A DNA stretch of 64,000 nucleotides from Streptomyces sp. NBC_00513 (lineage in GTDB: Bacteria > Actinomycetota > Actinomycetes > Streptomycetales > Streptomycetaceae). A program made the translations under genes and the position numbers. The stretch covers positions 2,170,001-2,234,000 of the forward strand of contig NZ_CP107845.1 in assembly GCF_041431415.1 (NCBI RefSeq), read 5' to 3'. Below, piece by piece: positions 1-9,946 of this stretch. Position 1 is the stretch's first letter. Each line of letters starts with the position of its first letter. A model generated the notes under the pieces. That model saw only the letters and a list, made by a program, of their open reading frames with translations. It searched no databases and was not told the DNA's origin.

Positions 1-700
1 CCGGTCTTCGCGAGGACGGCGGTCACGTGCGTCTTGATCGTCTGCGGCCCGACGCCGAGCTGCTCGCTGATCTCGTGGTTGGAGAGTCCGGTGGCGATCA
101 GGCGCAGTACGTCGGCCTCCCGATCGGTGAGCCGGGCCACCCACGGGGCCACGCCGAACGGGCCGGCGGCCGAGTACGGGGCGCCGGGATGCGGGGGTCC
201 TGACCGCGCGGTGCCGGATTGCGCGGTGCCGGACCGCGCGGTGCCGGACTGCGGGGGTCCGGACCGCGCGGCCGGTGCGTACGCGGCGGCCAGCGATCGG
301 ACGGCCGCCGGGAAGAGCAGCGAGTCACCGCGGCCGACGAGCCGGACCGCCCCGATCAGCTCGTCGGGGTCGGCCCGCTTCAGCAGGAAACCGGCCGCGC
401 CGGCGCGCAGCGCCTCGTAGACGTAGGAGTCGTTCTCGAAGGTGGTGACGACCACGATCCGGGGCGGGGCGGCCATGGTGGCGAGGATCCGCTCCGTGGC
501 CCGGATGCCGTCGATCTCGGGCATCCGGACGTCCATCAGCACCACGTCGGGCGCCAGCGACCGGACCAGCGATACGACCTCGGCACCGGAGCCGGCCTCC
601 CCGACCACCTCCAAGTCCGGTTCGGCCTCCAGGATGACCCGAAGGGCCGTACGGACCATCCGCTCGTCATCGGCGATCACGACGCGCAGTGCGGGCCGGG

Positions 701-704
<4 letters not shown>
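1..704 (-). CDS. LuxR/NarL-type response regulator, C-terminus cut by window edge
   Basis: Two-component response regulator that would bind DNA after phosphorylation by the adjacent kinase. 234 codons are visible. The N-terminal receiver domain has the acidic pair DDE near residues 11-13 and the phospho-acceptor D58 in LMDVRMPE. The C-terminal LuxR HTH (LTDREADVLRLIATGLSNHE, then QTIKTHV) runs into the window edge. The domains are joined by a linker encoded by a short repeat that gives alternating Ser-Gly-Thr-Ala-Arg blocks. The ATG overlaps the kinase stop codon by 4 nt (ATGA), so the two are translationally coupled. The cognate signal and targets cannot be read from sequence. Confidence 0.93.
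199..270. repeat. short tandem repeat in the response-regulator linker
   Basis: Three to four degenerate copies of a roughly 18-nt unit built around CCGCGCGGTGCCGGA and GGGGGTCC. It encodes the flexible linker between the receiver and HTH domains. It keeps the reading frame and lies about 0.7 kb from the larger repeat in the partner kinase. Confidence 0.7.
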
Positions 705-2473
<1,769 letters not shown>

Positions 2474-2484
2474 CGCCGGTCGTT

Positions 2485-3483
2485 TCAGGCCGCGCGGCGG
2501 CTGGCGAGGAACCGCGTGACAACCGTGGTGGCGAGCAGTCCGATGATCATCTGGGCAGCGTAGAGCAGAAGGGTCGCGGCGGTGGGCCGTTCGTTCGGCC
2601 CGGACCCCGCGCCCAGCAGGGCGAGGGAGAGCCACACGCCCCAACTCAGCGTCGCCGACGAGCCGATCCAGGCGAGGGCCAACGGCCCTCGCGCCCGTCT
2701 GTTCCCACCCCGGGCCAACCACACCGAACCCACACCTGCGGCCAGGGCACAGATCGCGTGGACGACGGACACCACTCCCGCATCCGAGGAGTACCGCGCG
2801 ATCTGCGTCGGGTTCTGTCCGGCCATGCCGCCGAAGCCCCAGTACCCGTACACGGCGGACACCGCCAGAGCCATGACCGCCGCGGCTCCCGCCACCACCC
2901 CCGTGGATGGCGGGAGCCGCTCGCCCAGGCGCCCCTGCCACCGCCGGCCCCAGCGCTGCCGCGCGTAGGGCACGAACAGCCCGGCCAGGGACACGGCCTG
3001 GACCATGAACCCCAGGTAGACGACGTTGAATACCCAGGGGTCGAGGAAGGGCTCCCGCGCCGCGCGCTCGGCCGCGTCCGAGCCCGCTCCCAGCGCTGCC
3101 ATGAGCAGTTGGCCGGGGAACCCGAGGGTGATCGGCGTGAGCAGCCCGGTGGCGATGAAGACCGGGACGGTCAACAGGCCGGCAGGCACCCGTAGGCCCC
3201 GGGGGCGGGTGAGGACCAGGGCGAGCAGCACCACACCCGAGTCCATGACCAGGGAGAGGGCGTTCAGTAAGGGAAGGGACAACCCCGGGTCCAGCAGGAC
3301 ACTGCCGTCGGGTATGCCCAGGTGACTCCCGCCCAGCCAGGCGGCCTTGAGGGTCAGATACGGCACGGTGGCGGCAATGGCCACGGCGCGCAGGATCCGC
3401 CGCCCGGCCCCCAATGCGGGTGCGGGTGACGACGGTCGTGGGTCGGAGGTCGCCGGTTTCGGGTGAACTGTTGGTCCGGTCAT
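2485..3483 (-). CDS. multi-pass membrane protein of the two-component operon
   Basis: Integral membrane protein of 332 aa with about seven or eight hydrophobic segments spread over residues 30-325, a short Pro/Ser-rich cytoplasmic N-terminus and an Arg-rich C-terminus. It is first in a tight three-gene minus-strand unit (membrane protein, kinase, regulator; 11-nt then 4-nt-overlap spacing). That suggests it is an accessory sensor or a target linked to the kinase. I do not recognise a family. No transporter ATPase signature or catalytic motif is visible. Confidence 0.8.
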   Translation of the reverse strand: MTGPTVHPKPATSDPRPSSPAPALGAGRRILRAVAIAATVPYLTLKAAWLGGSHLGIPDGSVLLDPGLSLPLLNALSLVMDSGVVLLALVLTRPRGLRVPAGLLTVPVFIATGLLTPITLGFPGQLLMAALGAGSDAAERAAREPFLDPWVFNVVYLGFMVQAVSLAGLFVPYARQRWGRRWQGRLGERLPPSTGVVAGAAAVMALAVSAVYGYWGFGGMAGQNPTQIARYSSDAGVVSVVHAICALAAGVGSVWLARGGNRRARGPLALAWIGSSATLSWGVWLSLALLGAGSGPNERPTAATLLLYAAQMIIGLLATTVVTRFLASRRAA

Positions 3484-3534
3484 GCCTCAACGGTCCCGTG
3501 CGCCGCCCCGCCGCACCTCCCCCTCATTGGGGAA

Positions 3535-3560
3535 CCTCCTCCCCCACGCGGGGGAGGAGG
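3535..3560 (-). terminator. stem-loop after the IclR gene
   Basis: Perfect 11-bp stem (CCTCCTCCCCC with its complement) around an ACGC loop. It lies between the IclR stop and the start of the membrane-protein gene and probably separates the two minus-strand units. Confidence 0.75.
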
Positions 3561-3631
3561 CATCGATTCCGCCGCCCGACCCCGACCCCGACCCTCCAAC
3601 CCCCCGCCCACCCCGACCCACCCGTCCCGCG

Positions 3632-4438
3632 TCACATCCGCCGCGTCACCACCGACAGCCGGTCCCGTGCCTCGAACAACGCCGCCTTGATCAGGTGCTC
3701 GTGCCCGTCCGTCAGCCGGGCCACCGGCACCGAGCAGCTCACCGCGTCCCGCGCCGGCGTCCGGTACGGCACCGCCACGCCGAAGCACCGCAGCCCCAGC
3801 GTGCTCTCCTCCCGGTCCACGGCGTACCCCTGTTCCCGTACCAGCGCCAGCTCGTCCACGAGTCGGTCGCGGTCGGTGATGGTGTGCTCGGTGACCGCCT
3901 CCAGCCGTCGCGGCAGCAGCCGGCGCACCTCGTCGTCGGTGTGTGTGGCCAGCAGTGCCTTGCCGAGCGCCGTGGAGTGGGCCGGCAGCCGCCGTCCGAC
4001 CCGGGTGAACGGCCGCAGGTGGTGCCGGGACTGTCGGGTGGCGAGGTACACCACGCTCGTCCCGTCCATCCGGGCCAGGTGGATGGTCTCCGTCGTGTCG
4101 TCGGAGAGCCGGTCCAGGGTGGGCCGGGCCGCCGCCACCACCTCGTCGCCGTCAATGTACGAACTGCCGACGAGGAGGGCCCGTACGCCTATGCCGTACC
4201 GCGTCCCGGTCGCGTCCGTCTCCACCCAGCCCAGGTTCACCAGGGTGCGCAGCAGCATGTAGAGACTGGACTTCGGCAGGGAGAGATCGTGCTGGATGTC
4301 GGCGAGGCTGTGCAGCCCCGGCCGCGCCGCGAAGTGCTCCAGCAACAGCACCGTGCGAACCGCCGACTTGACGGCCGCGTGAGCGCCCGAACCCCCCGGC
4401 TCCGCACCCCCCGCCCCGGCGGACTCAGCTGTGGTCAT
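3632..4438 (-). CDS. IclR-family transcriptional regulator
   Basis: 268 aa. N-terminal winged HTH at about residues 25-85 (SLADIQHDLSLPKSSLYMLLRTL). The C-terminal IclR effector domain includes LPAHSTALGKALLATH and ends with GVAVPYRT and the LSVVTRR tail. IclR proteins usually bind palindromes in divergent promoters and respond to a small catabolic intermediate. It is transcribed away from the aldehyde dehydrogenase at 4586. The intergenic region holds a promoter and two perfect inverted repeats, so it is probably the local repressor or activator of that sugar-acid step. The effector is unknown; a 2-oxoglutarate-semialdehyde-pathway sugar acid is an inference. Confidence 0.93.
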   Translation of the reverse strand: MTTAESAGAGGAEPGGSGAHAAVKSAVRTVLLLEHFAARPGLHSLADIQHDLSLPKSSLYMLLRTLVNLGWVETDATGTRYGIGVRALLVGSSYIDGDEVVAAARPTLDRLSDDTTETIHLARMDGTSVVYLATRQSRHHLRPFTRVGRRLPAHSTALGKALLATHTDDEVRRLLPRRLEAVTEHTITDRDRLVDELALVREQGYAVDREESTLGLRCFGVAVPYRTPARDAVSCSVPVARLTDGHEHLIKAALFEARDRLSVVTRRM

Positions 4439-4462
4439 TCGGCTTCGTGCCCCTCTTGTCTC

Positions 4463-4548
4463 TTGTCAACCCGGAAGACGCGGAAATAGAGTCCACGATG
4501 GATGTGATCATTCATCCATCGGAACGGCGTTCAGAGTACTGAACGCCG
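4463..4548 (+). promoter_or_regulatory. promoter of the aldehyde dehydrogenase gene with two IclR-type operators
   Basis: -35 TTGTCA (4463-4468) and -10 TAGAGT (4487-4492) with an 18-nt spacer place the start site near 4499. An 8-bp inverted repeat, GATGGATG (4497-4504) and CATCCATC (4513-4520), sits on that start site around a TGATCATT core. A second perfect 10-bp repeat, CGGCGTTCAG (4525-4534) and CTGAACGCCG (4539-4548), follows in the leader. The positions fit repression by the divergent IclR protein. Confidence 0.72.
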
Positions 4549-4585
4549 CCGCGCGGGTCAGGGTAGATCCAGGAGGCAGTGCGCC

Positions 4586-6130
4586 ATGGCAGCAACACCA
4601 GTCTGGAGTGTGGACCCCCGCACCGGGAAGCAGCGCGAGCAGGTTGCGGTGGAGGCCACACCCGGGGAGGTGGACGAGGCCGTCCGCGCGGCCCACGCCG
4701 CCCGTTCCGCCCTGACCGACCGCACCGCGCGGGTCGCGTTCCTGCGCGCCGCGGCCGATCTGCTCGACGAGTCCGCCGCCCACGTCATCGAGGCGGCCGA
4801 CGCGGAGACCGCGCTGGGCCCGGGCCGCCTCACCGGCGAACTCGCCCGTACCACCGGCCAACTGCGTGCCTTCGCCGACGCCGTGGACGAGGGCGCGTAC
4901 CTCGACGTGCGCATCGACCACGCCGACCCGGCGCTGAGCCCGCCGCGCCCCGACCTGCGTCGCTACAAGGTGCCGCTGGGCGTGGTCGCCGTCTACGCCG
5001 CCTCCAACTTCCCCCTCGCCTTCTCCGTACCCGGCGGGGACACCGCGAGCGCGCTGGCCGCGGGCTGCCCGGTCGTGGTCAAGGCCCATCCCGACCATCC
5101 GGCCACCTCCGAGTTGTGTGCCTCCCTGCTGCGCCGGGCGGCGGTCGCGACCGGGCTTCCCGCGGAGGTCGTCGCGGTGGTCCACGGCTTCGAGGCCGGG
5201 CTGGAACTGGTGCGTCACCCGCTCGTCGCCGCCGCCGGGTTCACCGGTTCCATCCGGGGCGGTCGGGCCCTGTTCGACGCGGCCGCCGCGCGGCCCGTCC
5301 CCATCCCCTTCCACGGCGAACTCGGCTCCCTCAACCCCGTCGTGGTCACCCCGGCGGCGGCCACCGAGCGCGCCGAGGAGATCGGCGCCGGACTCGCCGC
5401 TTCCGTCACCCTCGGGGTCGGCCAGTTCTGCGTGAAGCCCGGGCTGGTGCTGGTCCCCTCGGGCGGGGACGGCGACCGGCTGGCCGCCGCCCTCACCAAG
5501 GCGCTCGGCGAGACCGAACCCGGCGTGCTGCTGGACCACCGGATGCGGGAGAACTTCGTCGCCGGGGTCGGCGAACGGGCCGCCCTGCCCGGCGTCACCG
5601 CACCCGTGACCCCCGGTTCCGGCGGGGAACACACCGTCGGCGCGGGCTACCTGACGGTCGACGCCGCAAACCTTCTGGCGGGCGGCGCCCACGACGTGCT
5701 GTTGGAGGAGTGCTTCGGCCCGGTGACCGTCGTGGTCCGGTACGCCGATCAGCACGAGGCGGCCGGGGTACTGGGACTCCTCGGCGGAAACCTGAGCGCC
5801 ACCCTCCAGCTGTCCGACGCCGAGACCGCAGGCGCGCCCGGACCGGCCGGCGCACTGATCGAGCAGGTCACCGGCCTGGCGGGACGGATCGTCGTCAACG
5901 GCTGGCCGACCGGTGTCGCGGTGGCGCCGGCCCAGCACCACGGCGGCCCGTACCCGGCGGCGACCTCGCACTCCACGTCGGTCGGCGGCACCGCCGTCGA
6001 GCGCTGGCTGCGGCCGGTGGCCTACCAGTCGGTGCCGGACGCCCTGCTGCCGGCGGAACTGCGGGAGGCCAACCCGCTGGGTCTGCCCCGCCGGGTCACC
6101 GGGGAGCGGGTCAGCGCGCAGGAGCTCTGA
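4586..6130 (+). CDS. 2,5-dioxovalerate (alpha-ketoglutarate semialdehyde) dehydrogenase family, NADP-type aldehyde dehydrogenase
   Basis: 514-aa aldehyde dehydrogenase expected to oxidise a semialdehyde, probably 2-oxoglutarate semialdehyde, with NAD(P). Visible catalytic set: N141 in SNFPLAFS, K166 in VVVKAHP (cofactor), general base E245 in HGELGSLNP, nucleophile C282 in GQFCVKPG. FHGELGSLNP and GQFCVKPG are typical of the KGSADH subgroup used in glucarate, galactarate, arabinose and hydroxyproline breakdown. Start chosen from AGGAGG nine nt upstream of ATG. No dehydratase or aldolase lies next to it, so it is a lone pathway step here, under the divergent IclR regulator. Confidence 0.88.
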   Translation: MAATPVWSVDPRTGKQREQVAVEATPGEVDEAVRAAHAARSALTDRTARVAFLRAAADLLDESAAHVIEAADAETALGPGRLTGELARTTGQLRAFADAVDEGAYLDVRIDHADPALSPPRPDLRRYKVPLGVVAVYAASNFPLAFSVPGGDTASALAAGCPVVVKAHPDHPATSELCASLLRRAAVATGLPAEVVAVVHGFEAGLELVRHPLVAAAGFTGSIRGGRALFDAAAARPVPIPFHGELGSLNPVVVTPAAATERAEEIGAGLAASVTLGVGQFCVKPGLVLVPSGGDGDRLAAALTKALGETEPGVLLDHRMRENFVAGVGERAALPGVTAPVTPGSGGEHTVGAGYLTVDAANLLAGGAHDVLLEECFGPVTVVVRYADQHEAAGVLGLLGGNLSATLQLSDAETAGAPGPAGALIEQVTGLAGRIVVNGWPTGVAVAPAQHHGGPYPAATSHSTSVGGTAVERWLRPVAYQSVPDALLPAELREANPLGLPRRVTGERVSAQEL

Positions 6131-6175
6131 GCCCCCGAACCGCCTCCCCACCTCCCGTCCCCGCCGCATAATCCG

Positions 6176-6204
6176 TTGCCCGGCGTCCCTCGGCCCGGCA
6201 GGCT
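6176..6204 (+). promoter_or_regulatory. promoter of the 72-aa gene, leaderless geometry
   Basis: -35 TTGCCC (6176-6181), 17-nt spacer, -10 CAGGCT (6199-6204), then 7 nt to the ATG at 6212. The transcript would begin at or next to the start codon. Confidence 0.5.
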
Positions 6205-6211
6205 GCGCGTC

Positions 6212-6430
6212 ATGCCGAAACCGCACGGGTTCACGTACGAGAGACAGGGCGACTCCGTCGTCATCACGCACCGGGGCCGGGCCGCGGGCACCCTGCGGGG
6301 CGGCCGCGCCGAGAAGTTCCTGGCGGAAGTGGAGTCGGGCGACGCGCAGCTGGTGATGGCGCGCTGGACGGGCGCCTACAAGTTCGGCAACGAACGCACC
6401 GCCAGGAACCACCCCCGCAACCAACGCTGA
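6212..6430 (+). CDS. conserved small hypothetical protein
   Basis: 72 aa starting MPKPHGFTYERQGD. A short beta-rich N-terminus (VVITHRGRAAGTLRGG) is followed by a basic C-terminus. I recognise no domain. The start is chosen because the upstream frame lacks a ribosome site, while a -10-like box lies 7 nt before this ATG. It stands alone between the aldehyde dehydrogenase and the TerD gene, in the same direction. Confidence 0.65.
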   Translation: MPKPHGFTYERQGDSVVITHRGRAAGTLRGGRAEKFLAEVESGDAQLVMARWTGAYKFGNERTARNHPRNQR

Positions 6431-6525
6431 TCCCCCACCGGGCCGCCGGCCCCGCAGACCGGACCGCCCGGCGGACCCGCACGACCGGCACGCCCCGGCT
6501 CGGCCGACCCGACCCCGGCCCCCGC

Positions 6526-6559
6526 CCCGCCCCGGCCCCGGCCCCGGCCCCGGCCCCGG
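6526..6559. repeat. CCCCGG hexamer repeat
   Basis: About five uninterrupted copies of CCCCGG in the gap before the TerD gene, part of a C-rich stretch. No coding function is seen. It ends about 55 bp before the TerD start. Confidence 0.8.
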
Positions 6560-6613
6560 AAATATCCCGCGAAGGTAAGGGAACGGCAAAGCCCCTCCGG
6601 TCGTTCTCCGGGC

Positions 6614-7921
6614 ATGACCGCTATGACCCCTGGTTCCAATCTGCCGCTCAACACCGTCCGGGTGACGGTGGACGTGGCTGCTCCGGTGCGGCTCGACGTA
6701 TCGGGACTTCTCCTCGCCGCGGACGGCAAGGTGCGTTCCGACGCCGACTTCATCTTCTACAACCAGCCGACCGGCCCCGGTGTGAGTCACCGGTCCGGGG
6801 GCGGTTCGACGCCCGACTCGATCACGGTGGACACCGGCGCCGTGCCGCCGGGCATCGAGCGGATCGTGGTCACCGCCAGCCCGGACGCCGCCGGGCAGAC
6901 CTTCCAGGGCATCGAGCCCACGGCCACGGTGCGGGACGCGGTCGGCGGCGCGGTGATCGCCACCTTCACCCCGCCCCAGCTGGGCTCCGAGACCGCGCTC
7001 GTCGTCGTCGAGGTCTACCTGCGCGGCGGCGTGTGGAAGGTGCGCGCCGTCGGCCAGGGGTACGCCAACGGCCTCGCCGGCATCGCCACCGACTTCGGGG
7101 TCTCCGTGGACGAGGAGCCGCCCCCGGCCGCGGCCGCGGCCCCGTCGGCACCCCCCGCCCCGCCCGCGCCGCCCGCCGCGCCGCCCGCCCAGTACCCGCC
7201 CTCCCCCTGGCTCGGGGGTTCGACGCCCACCCCGGCCGCCTCCACCCCCGCCGCCCCGGCCCCCGCCCAGGCCTGGGGCACCCCGACGCCCACGCCTGCC
7301 CCCGCCGCCCCGCCCGCCGCCCCCGCGGCCGCCCCCGGCGCCGGGAAGATCAACCTCGACAAGGGGCGGGTCACCCTCCAGAAGAACCAGACCGTCTCCC
7401 TCGTCAAGGGCGGTCGCCCGCTGCTCTCGCAGGTCAAGATGGGCCTCGGCTGGGAGCCCGCGTTCCGCGGCCGCGACATCGACCTCGACGCCTCGGTCAT
7501 CGCGTACGGCCCCCAGCGCAACCACATCGACAGCTGTTACTTCGGCAAGCTGTCCATCCTGAACGGCGCCGTCAAGCACTCCGGCGACAACCTCACCGGC
7601 GAGGGAGCCGGGGACGACGAGGTGATCGTCGTGGACCTCGGCCGGCTGCCCGCCGAGGCGACGGGGCTGGTCTTCACGGTCAACTCCTTCTCCGGCCAGA
7701 AGTTCAGCGAGGTCGCGAAGGCCTATTGCCGTCTGATCGACGCCGCGAGCGGGGAGGAGCTCGTGCGCTTCGACCTCACGGGCGCCGAACCCCAAACCGG
7801 CGTGATGATGGCCAAGTTGATCAAGCAGTTCAGCGGTGAGTGGGAGATGACGGCCATCGGGGACTTTGTGAAGTCCCGCACAGTGCGCGGCATGGTCAAA
7901 CCCGCCTCGCAGGCACTCTGA
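6614..7921 (+). CDS. two-domain TerD-family protein
   Basis: 435-aa cytoplasmic protein with two TerD-like beta-sandwich domains joined by a Pro/Ala/Thr-rich linker (about residues 173-243). The first domain (about 10-165) has the calcium-site type segments SDADFIFYNQPTG and DTGAVPPGIERIVVTAS. The second domain (about 250-435) is more divergent: GLGWEPA, DLDASVIAYG and GDDEVIVVDLGRLP. TerD proteins bind calcium and occur in tellurite-resistance and stress-signalling gene sets. No other ter gene is nearby, so tellurite resistance should not be assumed. A second ATG three codons in is an alternative start. Confidence 0.9.
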   Translation: MTAMTPGSNLPLNTVRVTVDVAAPVRLDVSGLLLAADGKVRSDADFIFYNQPTGPGVSHRSGGGSTPDSITVDTGAVPPGIERIVVTASPDAAGQTFQGIEPTATVRDAVGGAVIATFTPPQLGSETALVVVEVYLRGGVWKVRAVGQGYANGLAGIATDFGVSVDEEPPPAAAAAPSAPPAPPAPPAAPPAQYPPSPWLGGSTPTPAASTPAAPAPAQAWGTPTPTPAPAAPPAAPAAAPGAGKINLDKGRVTLQKNQTVSLVKGGRPLLSQVKMGLGWEPAFRGRDIDLDASVIAYGPQRNHIDSCYFGKLSILNGAVKHSGDNLTGEGAGDDEVIVVDLGRLPAEATGLVFTVNSFSGQKFSEVAKAYCRLIDAASGEELVRFDLTGAEPQTGVMMAKLIKQFSGEWEMTAIGDFVKSRTVRGMVKPASQAL

Positions 7922-7952
7922 GCAGGTGGGCGGGCACATGGCGCTACCAAAG

Positions 7953-7988
7953 GCCGATTCGGGTGAGCGATTCCACCTCCGAATCGGC
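7953..7988 (+). terminator. stem-loop downstream of the TerD gene
   Basis: Perfect 10-bp inverted repeat GCCGATTCGG / CCGAATCGGC with a 16-nt loop, 30 bp after the TerD stop. Confidence 0.55.
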
Positions 7989-8022
7989 GGTGCCCGTCAG
8001 TGCCCGCCCGTAGCCTTGAGCC

Positions 8023-8199
8023 ATGCACAAGACACTCCAGCCCGCGGGTCCGGCCCGCCCGTCCGCCGCAGAGGCGAACGAGGCGATCCGGCACCTCGTC
8101 GAGACCGGGGTCGGCGGTGAGTGGCCCTCCGACGCGTACGAATTCCTCCTGGAGGAATGGGCCGCCGCCTCCCGCTCGGAGACCGCGGCGACCCAGTAG
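8023..8199 (+). CDS. small conserved hypothetical protein (58 aa)
   Basis: 58-codon gene starting MHKTLQPAGPARPS, with an acidic helical C-terminus (SDAYEFLLEEWAAAS). Third-position GC is high, as in neighbouring genes. A TAGCCT -10-like box lies 6 nt before the ATG, which fits leaderless transcription. It ends 28 bp before the convergent DUF839 gene. No domain recognised. I judge it real from codon pattern, start context and compact placement. Confidence 0.7.
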   Translation: MHKTLQPAGPARPSAAEANEAIRHLVETGVGGEWPSDAYEFLLEEWAAASRSETAATQ

Positions 8200-8210
8200 C
8201 GCCCCGTCGG

Positions 8211-8248
8211 CCGTGGCCGCGCCCCGCCTAGCGGGCGCGCCGCCACGG
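8211..8248. terminator. bidirectional hairpin between convergent genes
   Basis: CCGTGGC / GCCACGG outer arms and CGCGCC / GGCGCG inner arms with small bulges and a CTA loop. It overlaps the stop codon of the DUF839 gene. Confidence 0.55.
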
Positions 8249-9667
8249 TCCGGTGACGGCCAGCATGATGCCCGGGTCCTGGATGTTCGCGTAGAGGGTG
8301 CGCCCGTCGGGTGAGAAGCAGACGCCGGTGAACTCCGAGTACTCGGGCGACTCGTCCGTCCCGATGTTGAGCTCGTTGCGGGCCAGTGGGTAGGTGCGCC
8401 CCGATTCCGTCGCGCCGAACAGGTGCTGGAGCCCTGTTCCGTCCTCCGCGATGACCAGGCCTCCGTACGGGGACACGGTGATGTTGTCGGGGCCGTCGTA
8501 GGCGCCGTCCTTCGCCGGGTCGGCGTTCACACCGAGCAGCACGGTGAGCCTGATCGTGCGCCGCTTGGGGTCGTAGAACCACACCTGGCCGTCGTGCGGG
8601 GCGCCCGGGCTCTCCGCGCGGGCGAACGAGGAGACGAAGTACGCGCCCCCGTCGGCCCACCACATGCCCTCCAGCTTGCGCCCCCGGGTCACCGCGGTGT
8701 CCGCGAACTGCTTGCGTACCGGCGTCGTCCGCGCGTCGCGGTCGGGCACCTCCACCCAGTCCACCCCGTACACGGTGCCGATCGCGGTGGCGCGCGAGAG
8801 GTCGTCGACGAACCGGCCGTTGCGGTCGAAGCACTTGGCGGCGGCGAGCACGCCCGCGTCCGGCGCGAGGGTACGGAGCCTGCCCCGCCCGTGCCGGAAG
8901 CCGTGCGGCGGGGTCCAGCGGTAGAGCAGCCCGTTGGGGCCGGAGGCGTCCTCCGTCAGGTACGCGTGGCCCTGGCGCGGGTCGATGACCACGGCCTCGT
9001 GGTCAAAGCGCCCGAAGGCCTTGACGGGCCTGGGGTCGCGGTTGGCGCGCCGGTCGTGCGGGTCCACCTCGAAGACGTAGCCGTGGTCCTTGGTCATGCC
9101 GTTCTTGCCGGCGAGGTCCGAGTTCTCCTCGCAGGTCAGCCAGGTGTCCCACGGGGTGGCTCCGCCCGCGCAGTTGGTCGAGGTACCGGCGATGCCCACC
9201 CACTCGGCGACCTCTCCGCCGCGCCGGACCTCGACGACCGTGCAGCCGCCGGCGGCGGCCGGGTCGTAGACGAGGCCTTCCGCGAGCGGGACGGGCCGAT
9301 CCCAGCCCGTGCGCGGGCCCTTCAGCTCGTGGTTGTTGACGAGGAGGGTGACTCCCCGGTGTCCCTCGAACGCGGCCGTACCGTCGTGGTTGGACGGGGT
9401 GGTCTCGCCCGAGTCGAGCGTGGTGACACCGCTGTGGGTGATCACGCGGTACCTGAATCCGGCGGGGAGGGCCAGGATTCCGGCCGGGTCGGGCACGAGC
9501 GGGCCGTATCCGGGGCCGTGGGGGCGACCCTGCTCGTCGTGCCGCGTGCCGTCGTCGGCCGCGAGCGCTCCGGGAGCGGTGGCGAGGGCGCCGACGGTTC
9601 CGGTGAGGGCGACTCCCGCACCGGCGATCACGGTGCGGGCGGTGAAGTCTCTACGGGTGAGCGGCAT
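8228..9667 (-). CDS. Tat-exported PhoX/DUF839-family protein
   Basis: 479 aa. The N-terminus carries a twin-arginine signal (TRRDFTART followed by a hydrophobic stretch ending in ALA near residue 35), so it is exported folded. The rest is a DUF839/PhoX-like beta-propeller with GHRGVTLLVNNHE, LTCEENSDLAGKN, HDHEAVV-like FDHEAVVIDPRQGHAYLTED and EFTGVCFSPDGRTLYANIQDPG. PhoX members are calcium/iron alkaline phosphatases; this protein belongs to the broader family and phosphatase activity is not shown. AGGAG precedes the ATG. An upstream in-frame stretch lacks protein-like sequence and was excluded. Confidence 0.88.
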   Translation of the reverse strand: MPLTRRDFTARTVIAGAGVALTGTVGALATAPGALAADDGTRHDEQGRPHGPGYGPLVPDPAGILALPAGFRYRVITHSGVTTLDSGETTPSNHDGTAAFEGHRGVTLLVNNHELKGPRTGWDRPVPLAEGLVYDPAAAGGCTVVEVRRGGEVAEWVGIAGTSTNCAGGATPWDTWLTCEENSDLAGKNGMTKDHGYVFEVDPHDRRANRDPRPVKAFGRFDHEAVVIDPRQGHAYLTEDASGPNGLLYRWTPPHGFRHGRGRLRTLAPDAGVLAAAKCFDRNGRFVDDLSRATAIGTVYGVDWVEVPDRDARTTPVRKQFADTAVTRGRKLEGMWWADGGAYFVSSFARAESPGAPHDGQVWFYDPKRRTIRLTVLLGVNADPAKDGAYDGPDNITVSPYGGLVIAEDGTGLQHLFGATESGRTYPLARNELNIGTDESPEYSEFTGVCFSPDGRTLYANIQDPGIMLAVTGPWRRAR

Positions 9668-9853
9668 CGGATCTCCTGGGGTGGGGAGGTGGGGCGCCTG
9701 TCGTGCGGTCGTCGGCGCACACGCTCCCGCCCGCACGTGAACGGCGGCTGAACTACCCCCGAACGCGAACCGTCCCCTCACAGCCGGCCGGAATGGCGAA
9801 CTCCGGCCCATGATCGGCGCGTTGTGCACCCCGGACGAGCCGCCGGACGGGCC

Positions 9854-9882
9854 CCCGGGCGCACGATCGCCGTGCGCCCGGG
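9854..9882 (-). terminator. stem-loop after the 503-aa gene
   Basis: Perfect 12-bp stem CCCGGGCGCACG with its complement and a 5-nt loop, about 65 bp past the stop of the minus-strand gene at 9947. Confidence 0.65.
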
Positions 9883-9946
9883 CCCCGAACCCCGCCCGCC
9901 CGTCCCGCCTGCCCGTCAAGCCGCCGGACCGCCCGGCCGCCGCCCC

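Noticed and set aside
6614..7921. Tellurite-resistance gene cluster
   Set aside because: Only a TerD-family gene is present; no terB, terC or terZ neighbours are seen.
4508..7939. 1143-codon antisense frame opposite the aldehyde dehydrogenase and TerD genes
   Set aside because: Composition is Gly/Arg/Val low-complexity typical of a GC-rich shadow; the opposite strand has clear enzyme motifs.
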